Source: Amblyomma americanum (lineage: Eukaryota > Arthropoda > Arachnida > Ixodida > Ixodidae). Taken from it: a stretch of 64,000 nt of DNA. Each line of letters starts with the position of its first letter. Within the stretch, counting starts at the first letter, position 1. The notes under the pieces are model-generated. The model did no database searches and was not told the DNA's origin. It was given only the letters and a program-made list of their open reading frames with translations. The position numbers and the translations under genes are program-made. Positions 10,430 through 21,059 of this stretch are shown here, one piece after another. Location of the stretch: contig NC_135497.1 of the NCBI RefSeq assembly GCF_052857255.1, positions 344,326,183 to 344,390,182 of the forward strand. The letters run 5' to 3'.

Positions 10430-12895
10430 GAGTGTTGAGTTTCGCATATGTTCCGATTTCGGCTTATCGCAACTTATTGAGCTGCCTACACGTGTTACTC
10501 CCACTGCGTCATTCCTACTTGATCTCGTCCTAACATGATCACCAGACATCGTGTCCTCTATCATTCATTTGCCTGGTTTAAGCGATCACATGATAATCAA
10601 ATTCCACCTCTCTCTACCGCTATCACGTTCACATAAGCGGTTAAAATTCATCAGAGATTACAGCAAGGCTGACTTCCTGGCTATTAATAATAATTTGTCT
10701 TTATTTTTAGATGAATTTTTGAGTACCTGATGGGAATACATTACCATCAAAAATTTATATGAAAACAGTACTGCACCCCAGTACACCAGGCGTCTTAATC
10801 GGCTTTACAATAAGAAAAAAAGACTTTTTCGTACATATCGCTTCACCCACTCTGCTTTCAGGTGGTCTTCGTATAAAGCCGCTGCAGTCGCTTAGTCAGA
10901 GGTCTTAAAATGAGCCAAATTTACCTTTTTTAATCAGACTCTCGAAAAGTGCTAAACATTAACCCGAAGCAGCTTTGGAACACAGTGAAAGGCAAACGAA
11001 ATACCACCATACAACTATTTACCCAGGAAGGGGATCCGGTTCCTTACCAACTGTGCGTATCACTTCTCAATAGCACTTTTATCAAAGCTTTCTCTAGCCC
11101 CACCGACAGTTCTGCACAAACTTCACTCATAGAATATCAGTTCTTACCAATGCATCTCATTGTTATATCATCAGAAAGATTCGCGGTATTATTAATCAGC
11201 TTAAAATTTCATCCTTTTTGTGGCATCGATGGCCTCAGTACTTAATTCTTAAAAAATACCGTAGAATATTCTTCCATTATACTACAGTGTATCTTCTTTT
11301 CGCAGCCTTTAAACTATCGCACTCTTCCTAATGACTGGCTCACCGGCAAAGTAATCCTAGTGCACAAATCAGAGGAAACGCAAGATCCACGTAATCACCT
11401 TCCCATCTCACTTACTTCCGTCCCCTGTAAAATTTTACAGCACATCATATTCAGTCGTCTAGTTAATATCCTATAAACCAACCAATTTTTTACTCCGAAA
11501 CCGCAGGTATTTTGGAAATTCTTCTCGTGTGAAATGCAGTTAATGATTTTCACTAAAGACTTGCATGTGTCTTTAGACTTTGGACTCATTACATATTGCT
11601 TATTTTAGATTTTTCAAAGCCTTTGATAAGCTAAGTAATTCTCTTTTACTTTTAAAGCTCAGCCAACTTAACATTAATCCTAATGGGCTCGATTAGATTC
11701 GTGCCTTCCTTAGTAACCTCACTCAGTTCGTCTTCGCCAATAACCACAAATCATCACCAGCGCCAGTACCTTCAGGTATGCCCCAGGGATGGGTCCATGG
11801 CCCGTTATTATTTCTAATATACATAAGTAACTTACCTTTACAGATTTCATCTAACATTTACTTCTTTGCTGACAACTATGTAATTTACAGAGTAGTTAAT
11901 AACACTGATGATATTGTTCAGCTTTAGACGCACTAAAATAAGACTTATGAATTGTGCCAATGGTTAAAATGGAATTAAACGTATTTAAATGCAAATCCAT
12001 GCGTGCAACCCGTAACCAGTAAACAAGCCCAGACTATTTTATTAATAACTCTCACCTGAATACAGTCTCATCTTACAAGTATCTTGGCGGTAGTCTATGT
12101 TATAACCTATCATGGAATGCTCATGTCATGTTCATCACTTCAAAGGCTAACCGCATGCTAGGGTACGACTGTAGAAATTTTTCTTCCTTCCCACCTTCAT
12201 TACAAATGCTACTATACACTACAATCATTCGTCTGCAACTAGAGTTCGCAAGTTCGATTTGGGACCCCGGCACCATCACATTAATAAAAGAACTACAGGC
12301 CGTGCAGAATCGAAGTGTCCGTTTCATCGTTGGAAACTACCATCGCACCGCCAGTGTAACAGAAATGAAATCTCATCTTAAACTTCCCTTACTCTCCACT
12401 CCCCGCAAGCTTTCACGCATTTGCCTTTTCCATAAAATTTACTACTATAATCCTTGGCTGAAAGCCATCTGTGTAAAAGGCGCCACCTTTCAACTTACCT
12501 CGCATAGACCACAAGCAAAAAGTTGCTGTTGTGCACTGCAGCACGGTGACCTGCTCTAATTCTTTTTTCTTGAAAACATGTCGTGACTGGAATAATCTTT
12601 CGCCCACAGCCACTTGGATTAGCGACCCTGCCCGTTTTAAAAACAAATTACTGGCACTGTCAGAATCATGCCAATTGTGATATAATATTTACCCTTATAT
12701 CGATTATAATGAAGGATTTTTTGTAATCCTTTTATTTACTTCTGTACTTTTGTACTCAATGTTTCGGTGCTCTGTCTAGCATTTTTGGGTATGTGTATAT
12801 TCCGCTCTTTTTGATGTATGTATTGTTTTTTCACTGACCCGCCCCCTCTGAAATGCGAAAGCCCTGAGGGTAAAATAAATGAACGAAAATGAAAC
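10430..12895 (+). mobile_element. Decayed CR1/L2-like LINE ORF2: endonuclease C-terminus, reverse transcriptase, 3' end
   Basis: Plus-strand conceptual reading across several frames gives an endonuclease C-terminus with SFLLDLVLT and GLSDHMIIKF (SDH motif, about 10575-10600). It is followed by a linker (RLNRLYNKKKRLFRTYR) and RT fingers (WLTGKVILVHKS, LPISLTSVPCKIL). Next come the PSGMPQGWVHGPLL palm motif (about 11765-11805), FFADNYVIY (11862-11888), SYKYLGGSL, and the thumb/C-terminal region open from 12128 to 12559. In active elements the palm box is F-A-D-D; here the second catalytic Asp is Asn. With many stops and frameshifts, this is a fossil. The 3' end is a C-rich stretch, CCCTGAGGG, then an AATAAATGAACGAAAATGAAA tail around 12870-12895. 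Confidence 0.85.
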
Positions 12896-13027
12896 TCCCA
12901 CCTGCCATGGTGGAAGGGTGGGCGCGCTCCCTGTCCAGTGTGCAGAACGCAATCAAAGCAGGTTTTCGCAGTTGGAAACCAATGCTGTGGTCATGAAAGC
13001 GAGATTTATTTGTCCGCTCACCCAGGG

Positions 13028-13107
13028 AGCCAGTTGTACGCCTTCCTTTTTGTGAAAATGAACAGCCTCTAGAATGGTGTTCACGCCAATGACCCCAATG
13101 ATTAACG
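13028..13107 (+). repeat. Dispersed ~80-bp repeat, member 2
   Basis: This diverged relative of 8953-9030 lies between the LINE 3' end at 12895 and the SINE-like element at 13113. Copy in the next unit: 37117-37196. Confidence 0.5.
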
Positions 13108-13112
13108 CCTAC

Positions 13113-13270
13113 GGCTCATTTGTTTTGTTTGGGTTTTCAGGAAAGGAAATGGCGCAAAAACTCTGTCACATATCTCGGTGGAGCCCCAAATTGCGTCGTA
13201 AGGGAAGAGATAAAGGAGGGTGGGAAACAAGAAGGGAAGAAAGAGGAAATTAAAAAGTGAAATTTGATTC
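13113..13270 (-). mobile_element. SINE-like element with CAAACAAAACAAAT tail
   Basis: Read on the minus strand, the core (ccctcctttatctcttccct, acgacgcaatttggggctcc, gatatgtgacagag, gcgccatttcctttcc) matches the plus-strand element at 63080-63190. Both end at the same place, after GCGCCATTTCCTTTCC plus an A-rich stretch, and then carry different simple-sequence tails. A shared body with variable simple tails indicates a retroposed SINE or LINE-tail family. Confidence 0.62.
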
Positions 13271-16200
13271 TGAGGAAATGCGCTGCGCGGCGAAGCGGTG
13301 GAAACGTGCATCTCTGTGAAACTAGTGGCGCATGCGTAGTATTTATTAGGGAAGCTTACCCGAAAGGCACCGCTGTCTTATCTAGTGTAGCTTTTGCTAC
13401 AATATCAAAAGTATGACAGTCATCAGCCTGATGTGCCACGTGCATCCGTGCGGCATACCTGTGTATCAGGTGGTAGAGCTCGCTGCGATTCTCGCTGTTC
13501 TCTTGTGTCGTGGTCTGTTTTATTTTTGCGAAACCTGTAAGTAGGTAATAATTAAGTTATCACCAAGGGACAGCCACAGTGGGAGCCACGACCATTATTT
13601 TAGGCAGCGATCACCAGCTGAGCACGAAGCTATCACGCCGTGTGTCTGTTAACTTCCAGGCGGCTGTTCAGGTGGTGTACAGCTAATGTTTCATCGGCAG
13701 TGCGGTTTAGTGCAGGTAAAGATGCGCTTTCACTGGCAGAAAAATTCATGTTAAATAAGAAGCTACGAGCATGAGACGTCAAAATATCGTGTATCAGGCC
13801 TTATTCACTCTTCTTGTTCACTAATTCACTCTTTTCTTCAGGTGAAGGCGTTTATGTACAGCTTTTTTTTGCAAACCTTATTGGTAACAATTATGTGAAT
13901 TGAAACCAAAGTGTTTGAGTAAAATAAAATTTTGAAGTCATTATTTGTCTTTATAACGTTGTAGCGCGACTTTGCGGGATTTCGTGAACATGTTTCCTTC
14001 GCATACGATAACAAATACGTTCAAAACTTAATTTCTTGGCCATTTTCGCCAAGCAATTTCTTGTACTGCTCACTGAGCATATCGACAACTACACTAGTTC
14101 TTCCTGCATCCTCTTCATCGTGCTCAAAAAGGTACAGCTTTGGCAGTCGCTGCACGAAAGCCCTCTACAAGCATGATTTAATGAATGTGGAGAGGGTCAC
14201 TGAAGGGAGCAATGATTTTTCTTTACTTCATCATATTGACTTCGAGAACACTTCACATTCCAGAAATAGCTGCATTCCTATCACAATAATTTCGAAAGCG
14301 CAGACAGAAACGAGGGAATAACGCGGCTGTTGAAGCAAAATATGCACAGAAAAAGCAATATAAAGGGGTGGAAAACAACACCAATGAAAATTTGCCGGCC
14401 GGCCAGGAGATAGCATCTCTAGCCTGGCCTAACGCCGCAGGTAGCCCTGTATTCAAGCTGATATAATACGAGGGGTGGAGGTTCATTCGGCCACGTCACC
14501 ATGGAGGCGATGCGCTATATTTGAGCTCAGCGGGCCGAACCGAAAAGTGCACGCACTTTGCGTACATGAGGCGTTGCAGACAAAAATATAGCTGGTGAGG
14601 TGACCGTTTACTTAGCGCGTTGCTTAGGCCTAAGGTTGTTTTCGTAACAGTTCGCGCAAATATTTTCCGGTGGCACAACCATGTATCCTTTAATTAGTGA
14701 CTATTTCAGACCAGTGGTCGGTTAGTGCTACTTGAGTAGAAACATCAGCATTGCTTCTTGAGATTGCTACGGATCCTAGACATTGCTCCTCGCAAAGTTA
14801 AGCACGAAATATGGTTAATTGCTCTGAACCGCCGTATTGAATATAGGCTTCCTTGCAGGGTCAGCACACCGAATCGCTTACCACTAATCCACTGTGGCCA
14901 ACGCCAACTACTACCATTCAGCTGAATGAGAAGCAGCTGAAGGCGGGGCTCCTCATGCATTGAAAGCACCCAGAGAGGCCATACGCGTTGGTCGATTTGA
15001 TAAGTGGAAGCGTATCAAAGCTGGGGGCAGACCAGCAGCAAAGACTCGAGCACAGGTATACCATCTAAGTAGCGTCCTAGAACCTTCAATGCGTTTCCTG
15101 CGGTGCATCTATCTCTTGTTTACACACGAGGACCAGTCCCGCAGACACCCTATGTCTAGGAATCTTTGCGATCAATTTTAATTCTAAGGCAAACGTTTAA
15201 TATTGGCACATATATGGAAATATTGAAGCCAACAGTCCAGTTTTCCGATGCGTCGAAAAAAAATTTCTCTTAAAATTTGTTGATTGCTGACGTCGAGAGG
15301 TTAAGACTGCGATAGGAAACCAATGTGGAAGGTTCTTGACGGGAGATAAAACGTTAACAGGAAAAAATGAAAGTATTCAGAGGGCAGTTCGGCGGATATA
15401 CTGAATTTTATAGTGGAATCTTGCGACATATTTAACAATAACGCTCATAAGATACTTAGTGGGGAAAAATGGTGCAGTCCGGAATTTCCGGCCATGTTCC
15501 TGAGACTAAAAGTCCATCACCACCACTAACATCTACTCTCGAGAACGAGAGACAGTAAAAGCTTTTTAATCTGTTTGATGGTGGTCAGGTGTTAAAGGGC
15601 AACTCTGGCATTTTCGATGCTCACAGATGTCAATCAAATTTGTATCAGGAGTTCTTGGCGTCAAACAGTGTGTGCCAAACAGAACAGCTGAGAACGCTTT
15701 AGTTTTTTCACAGAAATACTTTTATAGACAGCTCCATGCAATCGTGACTCGCGCTGTCAGGCAGCAGCTTTTTGCGACCAACCATGTGCTCGTTTACTTC
15801 ACAGGTTGGCAAGTATAGCCCAGAGCAGACGACGGCGACAATGCAGTAGACCTACTTGGAGTAGATTCTTGTCGAAAAGACTGAAGTTGGCACAGTTCCT
15901 ATAAATAGATGCGGGTAATTCTGTATACTTACATTTTTTGCTCACGCTTTGCACAGCTTAGCACAGTTCTGGGCAACGGTGGCGCTACTCGGAAAAGCGT
16001 GGGACAGCACAGACAGACGGCGTCCTGCTTGCCAGCGGCATCATAAGTGCACCACACAGTGATACATCTCACTTAGTGCGTTGAGTTACTCAGAGGAATG
16101 GGTGGTTGCTGCTGCTGTCTTTTGGGATGTATAAATCGCTCAGCTAAAACAACACACTGATTTACCGCCAAAGACTCAATAATAACGAGGTACACGAGAA

Positions 16201-16548
16201 ATAGATTCTTGCTATCTGGCGCCTTAATTGGTCCCTGAATTTCCGAACGCCAGTTGGATTTGGAACATTTCACGGGGACATAGCCAACATTTCCAGACAA
16301 AAGCATTGTCGAGCGGGAAACCGTTTATGAACGCAGTTTGTTCATATAAAGAAAGGTTTCACTATAAGAATATATCCGCAGGTCACCCGTCAGATGTCTT
16401 GTATTGTTTTTTCCATTAACGTTTTTGCTCTCGTCAATAGCCTTCCCCATTGGTTGTCTAAGGAACTCTTAACTGTTTGTTGCGGTCAACAAAAACATTT
16501 TAAAAGAAAAATTTTGCTACATAGCAGATGAGTGGTCTTTTACCTTCA
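13271..16548. other. No gene seen
   Basis: This is 3.3 kb of anonymous, mostly AT-rich DNA. Open frames are short (up to 86 codons), unrelated to anything I recognise, and frequently overlapped on the other strand. The same applies to 37360-40637. Confidence 0.5.
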
Positions 16549-16552
16549 ATAT

Positions 16553-16762
16553 TAAAGCGGGACGACGACGACGAGACTGAGCGAGTGAACATGTGGACGA
16601 AGACGACAACGAAATTCTGCCTGTGTCGTTGTTGTTGTTGTTGTTAGCCTATCTTTTGATAGGCTAACAACAACAACAACAACTACGACTGTGTTCTGAG
16701 TGCCGCTCGTAGCTGTTCCTTCGCTGGTGTACTTAGCTGTAAATATATTCTTTCCCGCAACT
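16553..16762 (+). repeat. 5' LTR carrying a hairpin insertion
   Basis: 210 bp, against 148 bp in the partner LTR. The difference is a 68-bp gain (hairpin plus one target-repeat copy at 16626-16693) minus a 6-bp gacgaa unit that is extra in the 3' LTR. Second array copy: 40642-40854. Confidence 0.78.
16619..16693 (+). mobile_element. Near-perfect palindromic (hairpin) insertion with 7-bp flanking repeats
   Basis: The 61-nt insert (16626-16686) consists of GTT repeats plus TTAGCCTATC, a TTTT loop (16654-16657), and GATAGGCTAA plus AAC repeats. The stem is 26 uninterrupted base pairs (16628-16653 with 16658-16683). It is flanked by GCCTGTG/GACTGTG (16619-16625 and 16687-16693). The other array copy has GACTGTG on both sides, and the 3' LTR has a single GACTGTG at the empty site. 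The arm AAC count is 6 here and 7 in the copy at 40757-40778. It is too short to encode anything. It may be a tiny foldback element or a product of template-switching repair. Confidence 0.8.
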
Positions 16763-16790
16763 TGCTATATTCTTTCCTTTCGACACACTG

Positions 16791-17168
16791 ATGTCGGCTT
16801 CTTCAGTCGCCACCACTCCTTATGCCCAGGACGCCATCACCCAGGCCTCGCTGGCGCGCCAAATAGCCCATAGTCGGCTCCGTGCCTCACAAGTTTCCCA
16901 GAAGTCCGCCTACGACCGCTATCATCGGGTGGTCGAATATGAACCCGGATCACTCGTCCTTCTCTGGACGCCGTCACGCAGCGTTGGTCTCTCCGAGAAC
17001 CTCCTTTCTCACTACCGGGGCCCTTACCTTGTGGTGCGCTGTGTCACCGACGTGAATTATGAAATTGCACCCCTTGCGTGCTCGCCATCGTCCTCCGGCC
17101 CCTCCACCGACGTCGTCCATGTCTCCCGCCTAAAACCTTATGACGACGTTCATACGTCGCCATTCTAA
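16791..17168 (+). pseudogene. Gypsy integrase C-terminal fragment (GPY motif)
   Basis: This 125-codon frame starts at an ATG but is really the tail of a pol polyprotein. It includes the helix-rich linker (LARQIAHSRLRASQVSQKS), the AYDRYHR and PGSLVLLWTPSR strands, and the GPY/F-type motif RGPYLVVRCVTDVNYEI. It then reads VVHVSRLKPY to a natural-looking stop at 17166-17168. It is homologous to residues ~200-315 of the integrase at 59495-60469. The zinc-binding and DDE core domains are missing because of the internal deletion that joined it to the 5' LTR near 16763. Confidence 0.85.
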
Positions 17169-17200
17169 CGCCGAGACGGCGTCTCACCAGCCGGGGGTCA

Positions 17201-17348
17201 TGAAGCAGGAAGACGACGACGAGACTGATCGAGTGAACGGGTGGACGAAGACGAAGACGACAACGAAATTCTGACTGTGTTCTGAGTGATGCTCGTAGCT
17301 GTTCCTTCGCTGGTGTACATAGCTGTAAATATATTCTTTCCAGCAACA
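17201..17348 (+). repeat. 3' LTR of the deleted Gypsy element
   Basis: 148 bp, starting TGAAGCAGG and ending CAGCAACA, and preceded by ccgggggtca, a possible degenerate polypurine tract. Second array copy: 41293-41440. Confidence 0.75.
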
Positions 17349-17399
17349 ATATTTTTATAAGATTACTTCACAATTCTCCAATTTTCAAAATTTTGTCAG

Positions 17400-17534
17400 G
17401 GACTCTTGGACATTCCTGCTGCCCAAACAAGATGCTTGTGATGGATGAGTTTGATCTCGGGAATAGCAGGCGGTGGCTGAAATCGGATGCTGTGCCTACG
17501 TTCATAGGCGTGTCCAGGGCTCGTCTTCGGAAGG
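17400..17534 (+). pseudogene. Possible THAP-domain exon fragment
   Basis: A 135-bp open stretch is preceded by a pyrimidine-rich tract and AG (17398-17399, attttgtcag) and followed by a strong donor-like GTAAGA (17535-17540). The translation contains MDEFDLGNSRRWLKSDAVP then TF. The R-x-L-K-x-D-A-V-P-T sequence is the C-terminal hallmark of the THAP zinc-finger fold, which binds DNA in P-element transposases and host regulators. The N-terminal C2CH cysteines are not seen in this exon. The open frame continues to 17638 (81 codons in total) and could instead be a retained intron. It lies 50 bp right of a Gypsy insertion. It may be an exon of a displaced host gene or a P-element-like remnant. 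Confidence 0.38.
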
Positions 17535-17639
17535 GTAAGAATAACTGCAGCCCCCCTCCACCCCTCCAACCCACTTCCATCGAGGCCGCTATGGTCAAAA
17601 GTCAACTTAAGCATGAAGAATGGTTTATTGCAATGTGAT

Positions 17640-18868
17640 GGAATTGCAATACATACAAAATAATATTTACCAGCAGTTTTTGCTTTTTTTTGTAACATCT
17701 TCAGAGGAAGACAGTCGTCGCAGAAGAATCAGTGTGACAGCGCGCTTCCGAAGGTCCGTCATAAACATACGAGACAACATCTTTGTTTTCCTAACAGCTA
17801 AAAAACAATCTGAAAATATTGCCTCGGCGTGACCCGGCCCTTGAATTTAATGCAATCCACAACCAGAGCAAAGGCATAACTGTACACTCATATCGACATA
17901 ATTTTCATAAGGCATCCACTATGTGGACACATAGAACGCAAACGAAACGCAAACGCAACGTCAAATGCAACACTTACAAGCTCGATAATATACAACAAAC
18001 TAACAATGCGAAAAACGTCCTGGAACCAGAGTTTTTAATTATTTGAAAACAATCACAAAGATGTGCTAATTTCTCTTCCAGATCATCCAATATACAGTTG
18101 AGAGCACAAGAATACGACAAAAGTTGTCAGCGCAGTTCTGTAAGTTGTTTACCTTTTCGAGTTCCTTTCTTCTATTGACTGAAACCAGATGTCTGTGCGA
18201 ATTTCAGGCAAAATAATTAAGGATTGACTCACAACTGGTTGATAACACAAAATCGTGCTAAACAAAAAGTAGAACCAGCCAGAGAAGCCGGTTATGGCTC
18301 ATGTAGTTGACCTTACTTTTGTCTTAAGGACGGCGAGCTTTGAAGACATCCGCTCGCATGGACAGCTAGTGATAAGGACTACTGAGCATCCTTTAAAAAC
18401 TTTAAAAACTCCTCATAAACTGATGATCCGAATGCTTTTCCCTGCAGCCCGGAAAATATGTTTCAAATTATTTCGGACATAAATACACGATGTGAAACAC
18501 GCCCACGAGGTAAGGCAAAAGGAGACTCCTGTGCCTCCTGACGAGGCCTTAACCCCGGACGTACACTCCTGACGGCTGGCAAAGAATGAGTAAAATTATG
18601 TTGGACACAATGAAAATTTCAAAGCTAACTACACAGGTATGCGCACAAGAATGAACATATATGAAGTCAATGGAACATAATTATTTGTGAAGAATTTTAT
18701 ACAGTTTCTAACAGTGTTCGTAACAATCAATGCTGATGTATTTCAAAAAACAACAATACATATATTTCAATCACGCCATTTAAACCACAGAGGAAATTAA
18801 AAAAAACTTCAATGATACATCAGGAGAAATCTATTATACGTTCGAAGGAAGGAGAAGTAGCTTCACTT
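17640..18868. other. No gene seen
   Basis: Short plus-strand frames (70, 75 and 62 codons) are open but carry no recognisable motif. Basic stretches such as EEDSRRRRI near 17710 and TQTKRKRN near 17940 could belong to the same decayed gene as the THAP-like exon, but this is speculation. The same applies to 41732-42960. Confidence 0.45.
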
Positions 18869-18869
18869 T

Positions 18870-20680
18870 TTTTAAAAAAGAAGCATAGTTACGCTTCCTT
18901 TGGCGAGTGTAAATAAGTATGGGTATGCATTACACAGCGCAATTATTTGATTATGTATAATTTTAGCACCATAGTTTGTTCTTGGTTTTAACCCAGTCAA
19001 TGAAAGAATGCGTAAGTTGTAAGCTAAATCTCTGTTTAAATATGTTTTCGAAAAGGCCGCATCATCATGTTTGATTTCTGGGAAAATCAATGTGGCTAAG
19101 CAAACGTTATAGATCTGTGGAAATGGTAAAATGTTCGACTGATCGCACAGGGAGTTTGTTGATGAGGATTAATTAGATGATATCATTTTTTAGGCTCTTT
19201 TTTGTAACAAAGAATGACGCTCAGAGTCCAGCCACTGATTCCAGCTGCCAAGCTTTGCTTGCTGTGGGCTGACCTGCGATTTCAAGAAACGGAGTTCAGC
19301 CCGCAAAGTGTCAGGCTCTACGTCAAAATAATTCATCCTTGACAACATTAAATTCTTCACCAGTTGTGGTTATGTGCAAAGTGTTCATAACGGCGGATAT
19401 AAAACAACAGTTTCCCGCATGAATGTGGCCTCGATTGCTTCACCAAAAGCGGCGTGTGTGGCCTATCTTTGCGGCATTGCAAAACACCTTTGTGAGGACA
19501 CTCTCGTCCAGCGTCAATTCTTTTAGTGCTTGCTGGAGTGCTTTTACTTCCTGGAATGCAGCAAGATTGATTTTCGGACCTGCAGCGTACAGCTAACTTT
19601 GAGGACCATCTGCAGCACAGGGTGGGCCATTTCCTCATAGAATAAAAACCGGAATCTTGCCAGCTGCGCACGAAGTCATTTTGCTTTTGCTGGCGCGCTT
19701 CGAAATGCTGAGTGCTGTCCATGATCTCCTGTGCATTGGCTACCAATGCAATAGAGTTATCCCGCGCTGTTTCGATGACTTCTGCTCGACAAGCGTATCC
19801 GGTTGTGTACACTTTCCGTCTATTTAGCCTTCTGCCAACCACCGAAGATGCCCGTTCAAAAATTGCGTGACGCACTAGGCTAGGCTCTATAATGTTGAAT
19901 GCAAGCAGAATGCTGCTGAAGGAGTCAAAAGGATTATTGTTCTCGCCCCTTCACAAGCAGGAGTCAACGAGAGCCAGATTGAGAGAGTGTGCTAAGCAAT
20001 GGACAAAGAATTTACTGTCGTGTTTCTCCTTGCATTTTTACACACCTAAGATGTGCCCTGATGTGGCTGCAGCGATATCAAACTTAAACGAGCTCACTTA
20101 GGCCCAGGGGATTTTGAGGGTACCAAGAACTGGCTCCAGTGCCAAGGATATTCAGCTGTTGCTGACACTTAAAAGTCGCTCAAACGCAGTGAACACTTCT
20201 ACGGGCCAATTTATATTGTTACCAAAGTACCTAATGACTGCAGAGAGCAGGTACTGGTGTCCACAGCCGCTAGCCTTATCGCATATGAGGGACACAGATT
20301 CGCCTTTCAGGCACTGACTATTTGAATGCATCATCACTGTATATAAGGTCTCCATGAGGTAGTTCAGCGCTGTATTGCTGGAGTAGAAAGGTAATTTTTA
20401 AACAGCATTTAAGTGAGTTTGGAAGCCAGGGTCATATTTCTTCAGAAGATTAACGACCTCTAAGAAGAGACTTTTTTGTGGTCCGCTCTTTTTCCTTATG
20501 GACTCTAAAGGGCATGCCTTCCGTCGCCATTAGGATTACAATGTCCACATTATGCTGTAGTACTTCTCGGATCTTTTTCTGCTTTTCTTCTGTCAAAGAG
20601 ACATGCTGTTCACAATCCTTGTAGAGCAATAAAGCTGCAGATTTAGATGTTCTGAAGGAGCTCCGGAACATGATGCTACT
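18870..20680 (-). pseudogene. hAT-type transposase pseudogene (DUF4371-like and dimerisation regions)
   Basis: Read on the minus strand, broken frames give IREVLQHNVDIVILMATEGMP followed by FRVHKE (20600-20510). Next are LFLEVVNLLKKYDPGFQTHLN (about 20450-20390), LPFYSSNTALNYLMETLYT, and SVSLICDKASGCGHQYLLSA with VIRYFG. SGHILGV, KFFVHCLAHSLNLALVDSC (about 20010), RHAIFERASSVVG and CRAEVIETARDNSIALV (19875-19770) come after these. The C-terminal part reads DVEPDTLRAELRFLK (about 19330), FPQIYNVCLATLIFPE and AFSKTYLN (about 19080). This order matches hAT-superfamily transposases of the DUF4371/ZMYM1-like kind. Multiple stops and frameshifts make it non-functional. No BED finger or terminal inverted repeats were identified. 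Confidence 0.78.
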
Positions 20681-20689
20681 TAACTGAGC

Positions 20690-21059
20690 TCAGGTCTTTT
20701 CGTGCTGACTAAACTTTTTAGAGAAATTTTTCTATGTGCAGAAGCCCTCGGAGAAGAATGATTGATCCGAATGACAATCTGACGCTTCATTTTACTGTGG
20801 AGAAGCGCGACATTAGATGCAAAACGCAGTATATTTTTCTGCACTATATTCAAGCTAGTTAAACTCCTCGTACCATGGTGTGCAAAATTTTCGGATTTCG
20901 TTTGTTCTCTCTTTTTACGCGTAGAAATCTAAACGAGGCAGAATGGAAGCCGTCATAAACCTAGAGTGTCTGCCATCGTGAAATTCATCAGAAGGCAACG
21001 GCCGCGAAGGGTCATCATTTGGTACGCAGCACAAAGTCTTGGTTGGTAAGCGCTGGTGT
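20690..21059. other. No gene seen
   Basis: Short anonymous stretch between the hAT remnant and module A. It may contain the 5' terminus of the hAT element, but I could not define an end. Same at 44782-45151. Confidence 0.45.

Larger units (their letters stand above)
16549..17352 (+). mobile_element. Internally deleted Ty3/Gypsy element (LTR, integrase C-terminus, LTR) with 4-bp target duplication
   Basis: Two direct LTRs (16553-16762 and 17201-17348) share gacgacgacgagactga, cgtagctgttccttcgctgg and gtaaatatattctttcc. They bracket only the C-terminal part of integrase. ATAT flanks both sides (16549-16552 and 17349-17352), the expected size of Gypsy target duplication. The 3' LTR runs TG to CA; the 5' LTR terminal dinucleotides are mutated. 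Excluding indels, the LTRs differ at roughly a dozen of ~140 aligned positions, so the insertion is much older than the array. Gag, protease, RT and the integrase core are gone. Confidence 0.82.

Noticed and set aside
16619..16693. Rho-independent bacterial terminator or CRISPR repeat
   Set aside because: The sequence is eukaryotic, the palindrome lies inside an LTR, and it is flanked by a target-type duplication. No repeat-spacer array exists in the window.
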